DNA from: Thauera humireducens
GTDB lineage: Bacteria; Pseudomonadota; Gammaproteobacteria; Burkholderiales; Rhodocyclaceae
Length of the DNA: 64,000 nucleotides
Direction of reading: 5' to 3'
NCBI RefSeq assembly: GCF_001051995.2
Contig: NZ_CP014646.1
Span: 1,984,001-2,048,000 of the forward strand
A program made the position numbers and the translations under genes. This document shows positions 1 to 10,528 of the stretch, piece by piece. The notes beneath the pieces were generated by a model that worked only from the letters and a program-made list of their open reading frames with translations, ran no database searches and was not told where the DNA came from. The number at the start of each line of letters is the position of its first letter. Positions within the stretch are counted from its first letter, which is position 1.

Positions 1-34
1 AATCCGCGCTTTGCCTTAAAGCGCGTAGAACACC

Positions 35-3019
<2,985 letters not shown>

Positions 3020-3057
3020 GGCAACGCCTGCTTGCTTTCGGCGTGCGCTGAGGCAAG

Positions 3058-3155
3058 CAGGCGGCGGCAGGGGTATTCGTGGCGCAGGCGAGGACTGTCT
3101 GAGCCCGGAGGGCGAGTTCCGCAGACTGCAGAACGAATACCCCTGTCGCCGCCTG
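3058..3155. repeat. Long inverted repeat downstream of valS
   Basis: Positions 3058-3080 and 3133-3155 are inverted copies of 23 nt with one mismatch, separated by a 52-nt GC-rich spacer. The structure begins 38 nt after the valS stop and lies before the terminator of the convergent tusA-like gene. There is no T-run, so it is not a standard intrinsic terminator. It could be an mRNA-stabilising 3' structure or a dispersed palindromic element; which one cannot be decided from one copy. Confidence 0.6.
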
Positions 3156-3185
3156 CGATTGACCCGAGATCGCCGTAAACAAAAC

Positions 3186-3222
3186 AAAAACGGGCTGCCC
3201 GACTTAACGTGGCAGCCCGTTT
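3186..3222 (-). terminator. Intrinsic terminator of the tusA-like gene
   Basis: A perfect 12-bp stem (3188-3199 with 3211-3222) is followed, reading on the minus strand, by a T-rich tract (complement of 3181-3190). It lies 29 nt past the stop codon of the tusA-like gene. Confidence 0.85.
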
Positions 3223-3250
3223 CACATCCAACGCAGAAAGCGCGAAGGTC

Positions 3251-3481
3251 TTACTTCCGCTTCAGGAAGAACTCGAACGCCTTGTCCGTGGTCTCGCCCT
3301 GCTTCAGCAATTCATTGCCGGTCTGCTTGGCGAACGCCTGGAAATCCTTCACCGAACCCGGATCGGTCGCCACGACGCGCAGCACCTGACCCGCCTGCAT
3401 CTCTGCCAGCGCCTTCTTCGCACGCAGGATCGGCAGCGGGCAATTCAGGCCACGCGCGTCCACTTCCTTCTCGAAATTCAT
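3251..3481 (-). CDS. TusA/SirA-family sulfur carrier protein
   Basis: A 76-aa protein of the TusA/SirA/YeeD fold. The family signature is near the N-terminus (DARGLNCPLPILRAKKAL), with the presumed persulfide-carrying cysteine at residue 14 followed by Pro. Members relay sulfur for tRNA thiolation, molybdenum cofactor or other sulfur pathways; which pathway this copy serves is not shown by the sequence. It is a single gene with its own terminator and lies 102 nt downstream of the M48 protease gene on the same strand. TusA proper is close in length (about 81 aa), but I cannot separate it from YeeD-type paralogues, so no symbol is given. Confidence 0.9.
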   Translation of the reverse strand: MNFEKEVDARGLNCPLPILRAKKALAEMQAGQVLRVVATDPGSVKDFQAFAKQTGNELLKQGETTDKAFEFFLKRK

Positions 3482-3583
3482 CCCTTGCTATCTCCGTTAT
3501 CGGTATCTGGGGAAAGCCGGCATTCTAATGGATGCCCCCCGCAGCCGAAAGCCGCAACCGCCGCCAACGCCCCACGCCGGGGA

Positions 3584-5017
3584 TCAGCCCTCACGGTCCT
3601 TGCGCTCGTCCAGCAGACGCTGCTTCAGTTCGCGCAACCGCGCATCGACCGCCGACAACTCGTAGAAATCCCCGTCGCCCGCCTTGCGCGCGATCTCCAG
3701 CTGCTCGATCGCCGCCGGCAGGCTGCCGCGCAACAGATACACCTCGGCCTGCGCGCGATGCTGCGCGGTGCGCTTGCCCAGCGCCGCATAGCCCCGCGAC
3801 AGCAAGGCCCACAGCCGCGAATCGCCCTGGCGGTTGTCCAGCGTGCGGCGCACACCCTCGACTGCCGCACCGGGCTGGCCGCCCAGGATGCGCGCATCGG
3901 CGAGGGAATAGACCAGGCTGCGGTTCGACGGGAAGTCGCGCACCGCGCCCTCCAGCGTGCGGATGGCACCGGCACCGTCCTTGCGCGCCAGACGGATTTC
4001 CGCCTCCAGCGTGACCAGCCATGGCGAGGGCGGCGTCTTCGCGCGCACCGCGTCGAGACGCTTCGCCGCTTCATCCAGACGCCCGGCGCGGAACAGCGCG
4101 CGTGCCAGCCCGTAGCCTGCCGCCGCATCACCCGGTGCCTGCGCGACCTGGTTTTCCATGTCCTTCACCGCATCCGCTGGCTGGCCGGCGTTGGCGCGCA
4201 GCTTTGCGCGCGCATAACCGAAGTCCGGCGAATCGACCACCTGGCGGTAGCGCATCGATGCCGCACGGTTCTCCATGTCGGCGATGCGCTCGGTCGTCAG
4301 CGGGTGGGTGCGCAGGTAGGCCGGGGCATTGTTCTCGTACATGCGCGTCGCACGCTGCAGGCGCTCGAAGAAGCCGGGCATGCCGCGCACGTCGAAGCCC
4401 GCGTTCTCCAGCGTCTCCAGCCCGGCACGGTCGGCCTCGCGCTCGAAGGCCCGGGTGTAGCCCAGCTGCGACTGGATCGCTCCCGCCTGGCCGGCCGCGA
4501 TCGCCGCCTGGCTGACATCCGAATTGCTGCGCGCCGCCAGCACCGCCACCAGCAGCGACGCCAGCATCAGCATCGCCGACTGGCTCTGCTTGCCGACGAT
4601 CTGCGCGATGTGGCGCTGGGTGACGTGCGCGATCTCGTGGCCCAGCACCGAGGCAAACTCGGACTCGGTCTGCGCCGCCAGCAGCAGGCCGGTATGCACG
4701 CCGATGAAGCCACCGGGCAGCGCGAAGGCGTTGAGCGTCGGATCATTGACGACGAAGAAATCGAAATCCAGCCCCGGATTGCTGCTCACCGCCGCCAGCT
4801 TGTGGCCGATGCGGTTGATGTAGTCCTCGATCTCGGGATCATCGAGGTAGGCTGCGTCGCGCCAGCGGATCTGGCTGATGATCTGCTCGCCGATGCGACG
4901 CTCGGTCGCCGGCGAAAGCTCGGACGCCGCCACGTCGCCCAGGTCGGGCAGATCGTAGGCGTTGACGGGAAAGGCCAGCGTAAGGCTGAGCAGCAGGGCA
5001 AGAGGTCGGCGCATCAT
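3584..5017 (-). CDS. bepA: M48 metalloprotease with TPR domain, BepA-like
   Basis: A 477-aa exported zinc metalloprotease. An N-terminal signal peptide ([20 protein letters not shown]) is followed by a peptidase M48 domain with HEIAH at residues 127-131 and the third zinc ligand in EREAD (about 194). The C-terminal half (about 270-470) consists of TPR-like helical repeats. Length and architecture match E. coli BepA/YfgC, a periplasmic protease-chaperone for outer-membrane beta-barrel and LptD quality control. It is transcribed divergently from moaC. The family is secure; the BepA role is by analogy. Confidence 0.9.
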   Translation of the reverse strand: MMRRPLALLLSLTLAFPVNAYDLPDLGDVAASELSPATERRIGEQIISQIRWRDAAYLDDPEIEDYINRIGHKLAAVSSNPGLDFDFFVVNDPTLNAFALPGGFIGVHTGLLLAAQTESEFASVLGHEIAHVTQRHIAQIVGKQSQSAMLMLASLLVAVLAARSNSDVSQAAIAAGQAGAIQSQLGYTRAFEREADRAGLETLENAGFDVRGMPGFFERLQRATRMYENNAPAYLRTHPLTTERIADMENRAASMRYRQVVDSPDFGYARAKLRANAGQPADAVKDMENQVAQAPGDAAAGYGLARALFRAGRLDEAAKRLDAVRAKTPPSPWLVTLEAEIRLARKDGAGAIRTLEGAVRDFPSNRSLVYSLADARILGGQPGAAVEGVRRTLDNRQGDSRLWALLSRGYAALGKRTAQHRAQAEVYLLRGSLPAAIEQLEIARKAGDGDFYELSAVDARLRELKQRLLDERKDREG

Positions 5018-5021
5018 CGGG

Positions 5022-5030
5022 TGCTATGAT
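5022..5030 (+). promoter_or_regulatory. Possible extended -10 promoter for moaC
   Basis: TGCTATGAT fits an extended -10 (TGn TATGAT) at 5022-5030, about 100 nt upstream of the moaC ATG in the divergent intergenic region. No good -35 is visible, as expected for an extended -10 promoter. The resulting 5' leader of about 90 nt has no obvious Shine-Dalgarno next to the ATG. Confidence 0.4.
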
Positions 5031-5129
5031 ACCCGCCGTTTCCAAAGCGTTCCCGCGCGCATGTATCCGCCTGTAGCGGGCGCCGGGCACCGCCCTCCCC
5101 CAGCGCCTCCCAGCGAACGCCGACGCCCC

Positions 5130-5621
5130 ATGACCGCATCCTCCCCCAATCCGCTGACCCATTTCGATGCCGACGGCCAGGCCCACATGGTGGACGTCGG
5201 CGGCAAGTCCGAGACGCGCCGCGTCGCTGTCGCCACCGGCCGCATCCTGATGTTGCCCGACACCTTCGCCATGGTCCGCTCGGGCTCGGCGAAGAAGGGC
5301 GACGTGCTCGGCATCGCCCGCATCGCCGCCATCCAGGCGTCCAAGCGCACCAGCGAGCTGATCCCGCTGTGCCACCCGATCCCGCTCACCCGCGTGGCCG
5401 TCGAATTCGAACTCGACGACGCCGAGCACGCCATCCGCTGCACCGTCACGGCGGAAACCGTCGGCCGCACCGGCGTCGAGATGGAGGCGCTGACCGCCGT
5501 CAACGTCGGCCTGCTCACCATCTACGACATGTGCAAGGCGGTCGATCGCGGCATGCGCATGGACAGCATCCAGCTGCTGGAAAAGCTCGGCGGCAAGTCG
5601 GGGCACTGGGTAAGCGACTGA
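5130..5621 (+). CDS. moaC: Cyclic pyranopterin monophosphate synthase MoaC
   Basis: Catalyses the second half of cyclic pyranopterin monophosphate formation from GTP (with MoaA), the first step of molybdenum/tungsten cofactor synthesis. The 163-aa product has the family blocks [25 protein letters not shown] and [11 protein letters not shown] and the usual length. The start at 5130 gives [13 protein letters not shown], typical for the family. Unusually, the last part of the gene is supplied by the integrated element: host DNA ends within the 44-bp core at 5521-5564, and the final residues (GHWVSD) come from phage-borne sequence. The native end (GHWTAA) is displaced to 25.1 kb. The gene therefore stays intact after integration. 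The cofactor is needed by the tungsten enzyme encoded at 37.5 kb. Confidence 0.97.
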   Translation: MTASSPNPLTHFDADGQAHMVDVGGKSETRRVAVATGRILMLPDTFAMVRSGSAKKGDVLGIARIAAIQASKRTSELIPLCHPIPLTRVAVEFELDDAEHAIRCTVTAETVGRTGVEMEALTAVNVGLLTIYDMCKAVDRGMRMDSIQLLEKLGGKSGHWVSD

Positions 5622-5672
5622 TTTTGCAGAGGTCGTAACGGTGAGCAGGCCGACGTTGACGGCGGTCAGCGC
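5487..5672. repeat. 33-bp perfect inverted repeat spanning attL
   Basis: Host moaC sequence at 5487-5519 (encoding [11 protein letters not shown]) recurs as an exact reverse complement at 5640-5672, inside the left end of the element and 18 nt past the moaC stop. A few more bases next to the arms also pair (TACGAC with GTCGTA). The 120-nt spacer contains the att core and the element-supplied 3' end of moaC. Confidence 0.9.
5521..5564. other. attL core (left junction of element)
   Basis: These 44 bp are identical to 25038-25081. Homology continues rightward to 5609 (25126) with two mismatches, because the element carries a near-copy of the moaC 3' end. To the left of 5521 the match with the right junction stops abruptly, placing the crossover inside this block. 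Confidence 0.9.
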
Positions 5673-5695
5673 AGCTATAGCCACCCGAAAATCTC

Positions 5696-5727
5696 TGTCC
5701 AACGCGCTTTTGTCCATCGTTTGTCCA
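5696..5727. promoter_or_regulatory. int: Putative integrase arm-type sites, left
   Basis: TGTCCA occurs three times, at 5696-5701, 5711-5716 and 5722-5727, immediately before the integrase start. The same hexamer occurs three more times just inside the right junction. This arrangement is typical of arm-type integrase binding sites and may also autoregulate int. The assignment is inference. Confidence 0.6.
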
Positions 5728-5740
5728 AATGAGGGACGCG

Positions 5741-6724
5741 ATGGCATCGATCAGACAACGAGGCGAGCGCTGGCAGGCTCGCGTTACCAGGCGGGGGTTC
5801 CCGCCCGAGACGAAGAGCTTCCGAACGCGGCACGAAGCGGAAGCGTGGGCGCGGTCGATTGAGGTCGAGGTCGACAAAGGCACGTATCAGAACCGCACCC
5901 TAGCCGAACGGACGACGCTCGCCGACGTGGTGCGGCGCTATCTGGAAGAGGTCAACCCGCTCAAGAAGAGCGCGAAGGATGACGCCATCCGGCTCACCGC
6001 GCTGCTCAAAAGCCGACTGGCGAAGCATGCGCTCGCCAACTTGACGCCTGCGGTCGTCGGGGCGTACCGCGATGAGCGCTTGAGGTCAGTGTCCGCGGCG
6101 ACCGTCATTCGCGACCTGGCAGTCCTGTCCAGCATCTTGAACCACGCTCGGCGTGAGTGGGGCCTTCCCATTGAAAACGTCGTTCGACTGATCCGGAAAC
6201 CTAGGCAGTCGCAAGGGCGCGATCGCCTGCTTTCTGACGACGAGGAAACCGCCCTGCTCCACGCAGTTGCACCCGTCGGACGCCGCAGCCCCTGGATGCA
6301 GCCGCTGATCGTCGTCGCACTTGAGACGGCGATGCGGCGTGGCGAACTTCTCTCGCTCCGGTGGGAAAACGTCAATCTCGACAAGCGAACGGCACTGCTA
6401 CCTGATACGAAGAATGGCACCCGTCGCATCGTGCCCCTGTCGAGCAAGGCAATTAACACGCTCCGGAGCATGCCACGCTCGCTTGATGGGCGCGTGTTTC
6501 CCATATCGGCGGTGGCCGTTCATCAGCGGTTCACTCTCGCGTGTAATCGTGCGGGGATCACAGGCCTCCGCTTTCACGACTTGCGCCACGCAGCAACGAC
6601 GCGACTGGCGGAAAAGTTGACGAACCTTGCAGAGTTGTCCGCCGTTACCGGACACAAGAGCCTGCAAATGCTGAAGCGCTACTACCATCCTAGCGCGGAA
6701 GCGCTCGCTACAAAGCTCGGGTGA
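5741..6724 (+). CDS. int: Tyrosine-family site-specific integrase
   Basis: A 327-aa tyrosine recombinase. An N-terminal arm/core-binding region (MASIRQRGERWQARVTRRGF) precedes the catalytic domain, with the first Arg in ETAMRRGELLSLRW, His-x-x-Arg in HDLRHAATTRLAE, the following His in TGHKSLQ and the nucleophilic Tyr in LKRYYHPS. The start at 5741 is preferred over the in-frame ATG at 5729, because GAGGG at 5731-5735 is a well-placed ribosome site and the N-terminus then matches many phage integrases. Located at the left end of the element, it should catalyse recombination at moaC. No excisionase other than the AlpA-like protein was recognised. Confidence 0.96.
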   Translation: MASIRQRGERWQARVTRRGFPPETKSFRTRHEAEAWARSIEVEVDKGTYQNRTLAERTTLADVVRRYLEEVNPLKKSAKDDAIRLTALLKSRLAKHALANLTPAVVGAYRDERLRSVSAATVIRDLAVLSSILNHARREWGLPIENVVRLIRKPRQSQGRDRLLSDDEETALLHAVAPVGRRSPWMQPLIVVALETAMRRGELLSLRWENVNLDKRTALLPDTKNGTRRIVPLSSKAINTLRSMPRSLDGRVFPISAVAVHQRFTLACNRAGITGLRFHDLRHAATTRLAEKLTNLAELSAVTGHKSLQMLKRYYHPSAEALATKLG

Positions 6725-6804
6725 TCCAGCCCAAGCAATACGCGTAGGACGCGATAGGAAGCGCTACAGGACGACCGGCAGCGCTGGAAGTAATAGCACG
6801 AGCA

Positions 6805-6834
6805 AAAAGCCCCACGAAGCGTTGTGGGGCTTTT
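6805..6834. terminator. Bidirectional intrinsic terminator after int
   Basis: An 11-bp perfect stem (6805-6815 with 6824-6834) has an 8-nt loop, a T-rich tail on the plus strand and an A-run before it. It can therefore end transcripts of int and of the convergent gene at 6846. Confidence 0.88.
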
Positions 6835-6845
6835 CCTTTGGGCGG

Positions 6846-7178
6846 TCAGCGAGTCCGGCGTGTCTGCGTCTTCTCGGGTTTGCGCGTTGGGTCTTGATTC
6901 AGCGCATCCTTCGCCGCTGCGATCTGAGCAGGGGTATAGCCCGCCGCCTGGAGAATTTCGAAAGCGTAGGTTACAACTTTCTGTCTCTCCGTCTCTGCGT
7001 TTCGAAGAAACTCGACATAGATTCCAAGCGCCTGCGCAGCTTCATCGAGAAACACTTTTCCCTTCTCAAGCGATTCTAGATCCTCGGCGTAGCCTTGGGA
7101 AAAGGCGTCTAAGAAGCTACCGGCGTTGGCGAGGACGTTGCTGGCATTGAGGTATTGCCGTTGCGCTTCAGTGAGCAC
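6846..7178 (-). CDS. Unknown 110-aa helical protein
   Basis: I do not recognise this protein. It is 110 aa, mostly helical and rich in Ala, Glu and Gln, with a basic C-terminal tail (TRKPEKTQTRRTR). It has no signal peptide, membrane segment or cysteine motif. It is convergent with the integrase, shares the bidirectional terminator at 6805-6834, and reads away from the next gene. A role in element regulation is possible from position only. Confidence 0.6.
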   Translation of the reverse strand: MLTEAQRQYLNASNVLANAGSFLDAFSQGYAEDLESLEKGKVFLDEAAQALGIYVEFLRNAETERQKVVTYAFEILQAAGYTPAQIAAAKDALNQDPTRKPEKTQTRRTR

Positions 7179-7277
7179 TGCGTTCCCCTATAAATAATCG
7201 CGCCCTTATATGTAGCCGCAATAGCCGCGTGCTATCATCGCATCAGACCTGTCCGAGCGAAAGCGACAGGCAAAGAA

Positions 7278-7301
7278 AAACCCGCTTCGAAGGGCGGGTT
7301 T
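7278..7301 (+). terminator. Hairpin upstream of the 337-aa gene
   Basis: An 8-bp perfect stem (7278-7285 with 7294-7301) with a loop built on TTCGAAGG is followed by TCTCTC rather than a pure T-run. It lies between a possible promoter region at about 7230 and the ATG at 7418, so it may act as a leader attenuator or as an ordinary terminator. Confidence 0.5.
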
Positions 7302-7417
7302 CTCTCAAAACATTGGGTCGAAGCTGTGTCACCAGTGAATCGACCGAAAAAAAGAAGCGCGAATCAACCCTGCTAGGAATCGATTCATGTACCCCAAACT
7401 CCGCAAGGAAGCTCAAG

Positions 7418-8431
7418 ATGCTTAATTGTACCACCCTGAATCCCGAATTGAACAGCCCCTATGATGACATTGCGCATCGCGTTCAGAGGCTCAAAGACTT
7501 TACCGAACAGCACGGCCCCCGGTGGGTTATCAGCGAGTGGCCGGAGCTTCTGTATACGCCCGCAGTCGTGGTTCGTGCTGTCAAGGTGCTCGGCCCTGAA
7601 TGGATCGAGCGCTACTACCCGCAGCATGCCGAACGCTATTGCCCGAAGCGGGAGATTATAAAGGTGCCCGTGGCTGTGGCGTTCGCCGTTCCCGAGGCCA
7701 TTGTCGAGCAGCATGAGCCTGTCGTCGAGGGCGTTGTGGTCGCCCCTGCGGTAGTCGAGCCTGCGCCGGCTATTGAACAGCTTGCACCTGGCCCCGTCAA
7801 AGCAGAAGGATCAGTCACCGCTGACCAACTCATGCCGAGCATTGCGCCCGCATTTCGGGGGCTTGAGCCGGTGCCGACGCTCATCACCAACGATGAGGCG
7901 CGCAAGATTCGCGCCGAGAGAATCGTGGCGGACCTGATCTACCTTCACGCGCAAGGGCACCGGCTTTATCTCAACTCGTCGGTGCTTGACGGCAGGTTCC
8001 GGGAGATGATGTCAGCCGACACGCTCGACCTTAATCTGGCGCGCGAGTTCGCCACGATCGTTAGCTCAAAGACGAGCAAGTGGTCAGGCGAATACTTGGC
8101 GACCAGCGTTTTGAACATTCCAGCAACCCAGCAGGTGCATCTTTGCCAGTTGGCTACTGAGCGAATCAGGCGTGGTCGGACTCGATTGCTCGCTGGAGAG
8201 GCTGCCACCCGCGCAAAGCTCGAATGCGCGCTTCGCCAATCCGGTGATGCGAAGCTGATCAGGCACGTGCCGCTATGGGCGAAACTGTCGATGTGTGACA
8301 GCTTGATCAAGCTGGCAGTGGATCGCCGGAGTCCGCAGGAGGTCAGCCTGCTGCTGAAGGCGATGACCGGACAGGAGATGTCACGCTCCGACGTTGCCAA
8401 GAAGCTGAAGGCGATCGACAAGCATGCGTAA
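7418..8431 (+). CDS. Unknown 337-aa element protein
   Basis: I recognise no family. The ATG at 7418 is preferred because AAGGAA at 7403-7408 is a good ribosome site; the longer upstream reading frame begins with GTG and runs through the 7278-7301 hairpin. The N-terminal part (about 1-85, with EWIERYYPQHAERYCP) is followed by a low-complexity Val/Ala/Pro/Glu-rich linker (about 86-140). The C-terminal domain (about 155-335) is helical and charged. It ends at a strong terminator. Its place in the early region, next to a repeat-rich non-coding stretch, would suit a replication initiator or regulator, but no motif supports this. Confidence 0.7.
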   Translation: MLNCTTLNPELNSPYDDIAHRVQRLKDFTEQHGPRWVISEWPELLYTPAVVVRAVKVLGPEWIERYYPQHAERYCPKREIIKVPVAVAFAVPEAIVEQHEPVVEGVVVAPAVVEPAPAIEQLAPGPVKAEGSVTADQLMPSIAPAFRGLEPVPTLITNDEARKIRAERIVADLIYLHAQGHRLYLNSSVLDGRFREMMSADTLDLNLAREFATIVSSKTSKWSGEYLATSVLNIPATQQVHLCQLATERIRRGRTRLLAGEAATRAKLECALRQSGDAKLIRHVPLWAKLSMCDSLIKLAVDRRSPQEVSLLLKAMTGQEMSRSDVAKKLKAIDKHA

Positions 8432-8460
8432 CGCCCACACCCCTCGCATCCAGCACAAGG

Positions 8461-8485
8461 ACCGCTCCATCGTGAGCGGTTTTTC
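8461..8485 (+). terminator. Intrinsic terminator after the 337-aa gene
   Basis: A 7-bp stem (8461-8467 with 8474-8480), 6-nt loop and trailing TTTTC, 30 nt past the stop codon. Confidence 0.85.
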
Positions 8486-8525
8486 TTGGCCTCAACACCC
8501 CTCGCCGGGTGCAGTCGATCGGGGT

Positions 8526-8573
8526 CCGTGTGCAGCTCGGTGTGCGGTTCCGTGTGCAGCTCCGTGTGCAGTT
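8526..8573. repeat. Four tandem 12-nt repeats
   Basis: Four contiguous copies of a CCGTGTGCAGCT-like unit lie at 8526-8537, 8538-8549, 8550-8561 and 8562-8573, with one to three differences among them. They begin a stretch of about 900 bp (8486-9369) in which I see no credible gene. They could be iterons or a protein-binding array. Confidence 0.75.
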
Positions 8574-8761
8574 GATCGAGCTAGAACCCGCGCCGTTACT
8601 AGAAAAGTCCGGAAAACCGTTGCGCTAGTCTTTGGAGTCAAGATAGTCAAAGTAAAAACCCGTGGAAACGACCCGGCTCGCTACGCTCGCAGTCGTTTCC
8701 GCAAGAAGACCCATCCCGGAGTAGCAACGAACTTCATCAACTTGTGGAGTGCTCCGGCTCA

Positions 8762-9122
8762 GCGCCTGCGGCGCCTCGCGCGCGTAACCTTAAGCTTTGG
8801 TTGTTGTTGAAGGTTATATAAATGATGGAAATGCAGGTTTTACCCTCATCACCTCCGGCTAGGGGTTTGCGCGCTTCGCGCGCCTGCGCGTCGCCCTTCG
8901 GGCTCCTTGCCGCGCCTTCGGCGCGATCTGTTCCGGACTGGATGAGAAAACCCAAAAAAAGCTGTCCTACTCCGGGATGTGCTTGTCCTGCTCCGGAACA
9001 GAGCCTGCGCCTCGCGCTTCGCGCTCGCTCCGGGATGGAGGTCATGCCGCTCGACCAGACGACGAGGGTTTGCAGCAACACAGGAAGGATTACCGATCGC
9101 CCCGCTGCGCGTTCCGCGCAGC
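8762..9122. repeat. Cluster of small GC hairpins with TTC or TGC triloops
   Basis: Perfect short palindromes occur at 8762-8774, 8869-8883, 8893-8903, 8911-8925 and 9104-9122, with a weaker one near 9014-9024. Each is a GC stem of 4-8 bp closed by TTC (TGC in the first). CTCCGG-type hexamers are repeated between them. Reading frames across the region translate to Arg/Ala/Pro-rich strings without protein character, so I treat it as non-coding. An origin of replication, a packaging or recombination site, or a structured RNA are all possible. Confidence 0.65.
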
Positions 9123-9369
9123 ATTCCGCTTTCCGCTGCTTTTCGTTTCGCTCCGGATAGCTATCCGGCTTCACCAGAAGCTCTACAAGCGCCCCAAACG
9201 TATCTGGGTATATCTACCCCTCACTCAAGAGATTTAAACCGCTCTAATCGCGTTTAAGCGCGTCTATCGATCCGATGAGGGAAGATTGTTGGGCGTCCGG
9301 AAACTTAGCGCTCGCTCGCTATAGTGTGTCTCCGATCCGGACTATCAAACTCTAACAGGGAGCCGCCGC

Positions 9370-9555
9370 ATGATCTTTCAAAACCATCGCCTGAACATTC
9401 AAGTCCTGTCCCTCGAAGAAGTCGCCGACCTGCTCGAAGGCAACGAGCCCGAACATGAAGCAGACTTTGGCGCGTTCAAGGCAATCAAGCTCTCATCCGG
9501 CAATATCTGCATCACCTCGCACGGCGACCGCCATCTGTTGATCGGTGCCAAGTAA
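9370..9555 (+). CDS. Unknown 61-aa protein
   Basis: A small acidic protein (MIFQNHRLNIQVLSLEEVAD...) preceded by AGGGAG, a good ribosome site, 9 nt before the ATG. The composition is that of a real folded domain, with alternating hydrophobic positions, unlike the shadow frames around it. A possible -10 (TATAGT) lies at about 9320. No family is recognised. Confidence 0.6.
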   Translation: MIFQNHRLNIQVLSLEEVADLLEGNEPEHEADFGAFKAIKLSSGNICITSHGDRHLLIGAK

Positions 9556-9615
9556 CAGCTAAAGCGGGGAGGCAATATTATTGTCTCACCATGTCTGAAT
9601 TAGCCGTTCCTTGTA

Positions 9616-9644
9616 TTGCAATGACGTACTCGTTCCGGTACAAT
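9616..9644 (+). promoter_or_regulatory. Sigma-70-type promoter upstream of the AlpA-like gene
   Basis: TTGCAA (9616-9621) and TACAAT (9639-9644) are separated by 17 nt. The promoter would produce a leader of about 190 nt before the AlpA-like ATG at 9838, with the hairpin at 9798-9824 near its end. Confidence 0.55.
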
Positions 9645-9797
9645 GGTATCGCGTCCGGTAAGTCAGTAATGACTGAATCGCTGAGAGATTGTGGTAAGGC
9701 TGCCGCAGCTAGGAAAGCGCTTCACGGATTCGCAAGATGCAACAGCCAGTGTGTCGTCCTGGCAACCCAAAGCGTAATGTGCCGCTGCACCTGCACA

Positions 9798-9824
9798 ACA
9801 GCCAAAGATTTTCACATTGGCTGT
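9798..9824 (+). promoter_or_regulatory. Hairpin next to the AlpA-like gene ribosome site
   Basis: An 8-bp perfect inverted repeat (9798-9805 with 9817-9824, 11-nt loop) ends 2 nt before AGGTG, the presumed ribosome site of the gene at 9838. It could be an operator or could modulate translation. Confidence 0.45.
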
Positions 9825-9837
9825 TTAGGTGATGCAC

Positions 9838-10047
9838 ATGAACGATTCCCAAGTTTCCCCCCAAATTCCCGCCCTCGCACGAGCCAAGCAAGTCTGCCAT
9901 GCGCTCGGAATCCATCGCACGACCCTGCACGTATGGATGCAGAGCGGCAAATTTCCGAAGCCGATCAAGCTCGGCGGACGCAACGCATGGCCCTGGGCTA
10001 CCGTCCGTGAATGGCTCGACCGCCAGAACGAGGCGGTGCCGGTATGA
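9838..10047 (+). CDS. AlpA-like helix-turn-helix regulator
   Basis: A 69-aa MerR/AlpA-type DNA-binding protein: AKQVCHALGIHRTTLHVWMQ forms the helix-turn-helix, followed by the family-typical SGKFPKPIKLGGRNAWPWAT and EWLD. Proteins of this type act as excisionase-like or activating regulators in P4-type satellites and many integrative elements. Of the three clustered starts, ATG at 9838 has the best spacing to AGGTG. The stop overlaps the next ATG (ATGA), so the two are probably translated together. This is the only clear transcription-factor gene in the element. Confidence 0.9.
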   Translation: MNDSQVSPQIPALARAKQVCHALGIHRTTLHVWMQSGKFPKPIKLGGRNAWPWATVREWLDRQNEAVPV

Positions 10048-10415
10048 ACATGAAGTGTCCGAAAATCGTATGGGGCGCGAAGGACGGCGATCACCTCGAC
10101 CTCGATGCGATCCGCAAACCCGGCCAGCCCTGCATCGCTGAGATCATCAAAGCCAGCCAGCCGAAGCAGGCCGACCCGTATCTGGTCATCGAACGATCGT
10201 TGCGCATCGCTAACGGCATCGCCGAATCAATACTTCGGCTTCATCCTCATCAGGTCCGGGCAAAGTCTGCTCTCGTTGCAGCGATGCTGCGCCAATACGA
10301 AAACATCCTGAGAGCCGAGCGTCAGATCGAGATCGAGCGTCACGATACTGCACTTCGCGACATTGATGTGCAGGCCAACGAATTGATATTGCTTAGCGAA
10401 CTGGTTCATAATTAG
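10044..10415 (+). CDS. Unknown 123-aa protein cotranslated with the AlpA-like gene
   Basis: The start codon overlaps the stop of the AlpA-like gene (ATGA at 10044-10047). The product is a 123-aa soluble protein, helical in its second half (LRIANGIAESILRLHPHQV..., then a heptad-like run rich in Arg, Glu and Leu). No family was recognised. A strong terminator follows at 10439, so the AlpA-like gene and this one form a bicistronic unit. Confidence 0.7.
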   Translation: MNMKCPKIVWGAKDGDHLDLDAIRKPGQPCIAEIIKASQPKQADPYLVIERSLRIANGIAESILRLHPHQVRAKSALVAAMLRQYENILRAERQIEIERHDTALRDIDVQANELILLSELVHN

Positions 10416-10438
10416 GTCGTTCCTGTGTGAAAACTGAA

Positions 10439-10462
10439 AGGCGCCTTCGGGCGCCTATTTTT
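10439..10462 (+). terminator. Intrinsic terminator
   Basis: A perfect 7-bp stem (10439-10445 with 10450-10456) with a TTCG tetraloop and ATTTTT tail, ending the AlpA-like unit. Confidence 0.9.
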
Positions 10463-10528
10463 CGCCTGTATTGTCGTCTTTTGTAGCGTCTGAAATCCAA
10501 TAACCATAACGCTCGGTATCATTGCGTC

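Noticed and set aside
5521..5639. Invertible DNA switch at the moaC end
   Set aside because: The 33-bp inverted repeats could in principle allow inversion, but flipping the segment would give MoaC a long unrelated tail, and no invertase other than the element integrase is present.
8424..8810. A 128-codon plus-strand frame starting right after the 337-aa gene
   Set aside because: It runs through a strong terminator and the tandem 12-nt repeats, and reads as Ala/Arg/Pro/Cys-rich sequence without a ribosome site; treated as non-coding.
8737..9174. Long overlapping frames on both strands in the hairpin region
   Set aside because: All three or four frames are open only because of the GC-rich palindromes; none has a ribosome site or protein-like composition.
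9591..10010. A 139-codon frame ahead of the AlpA-like gene
   Set aside because: It covers a promoter and hairpin, overlaps the AlpA-like gene in another frame, and has implausible Cys/Ser-rich composition.
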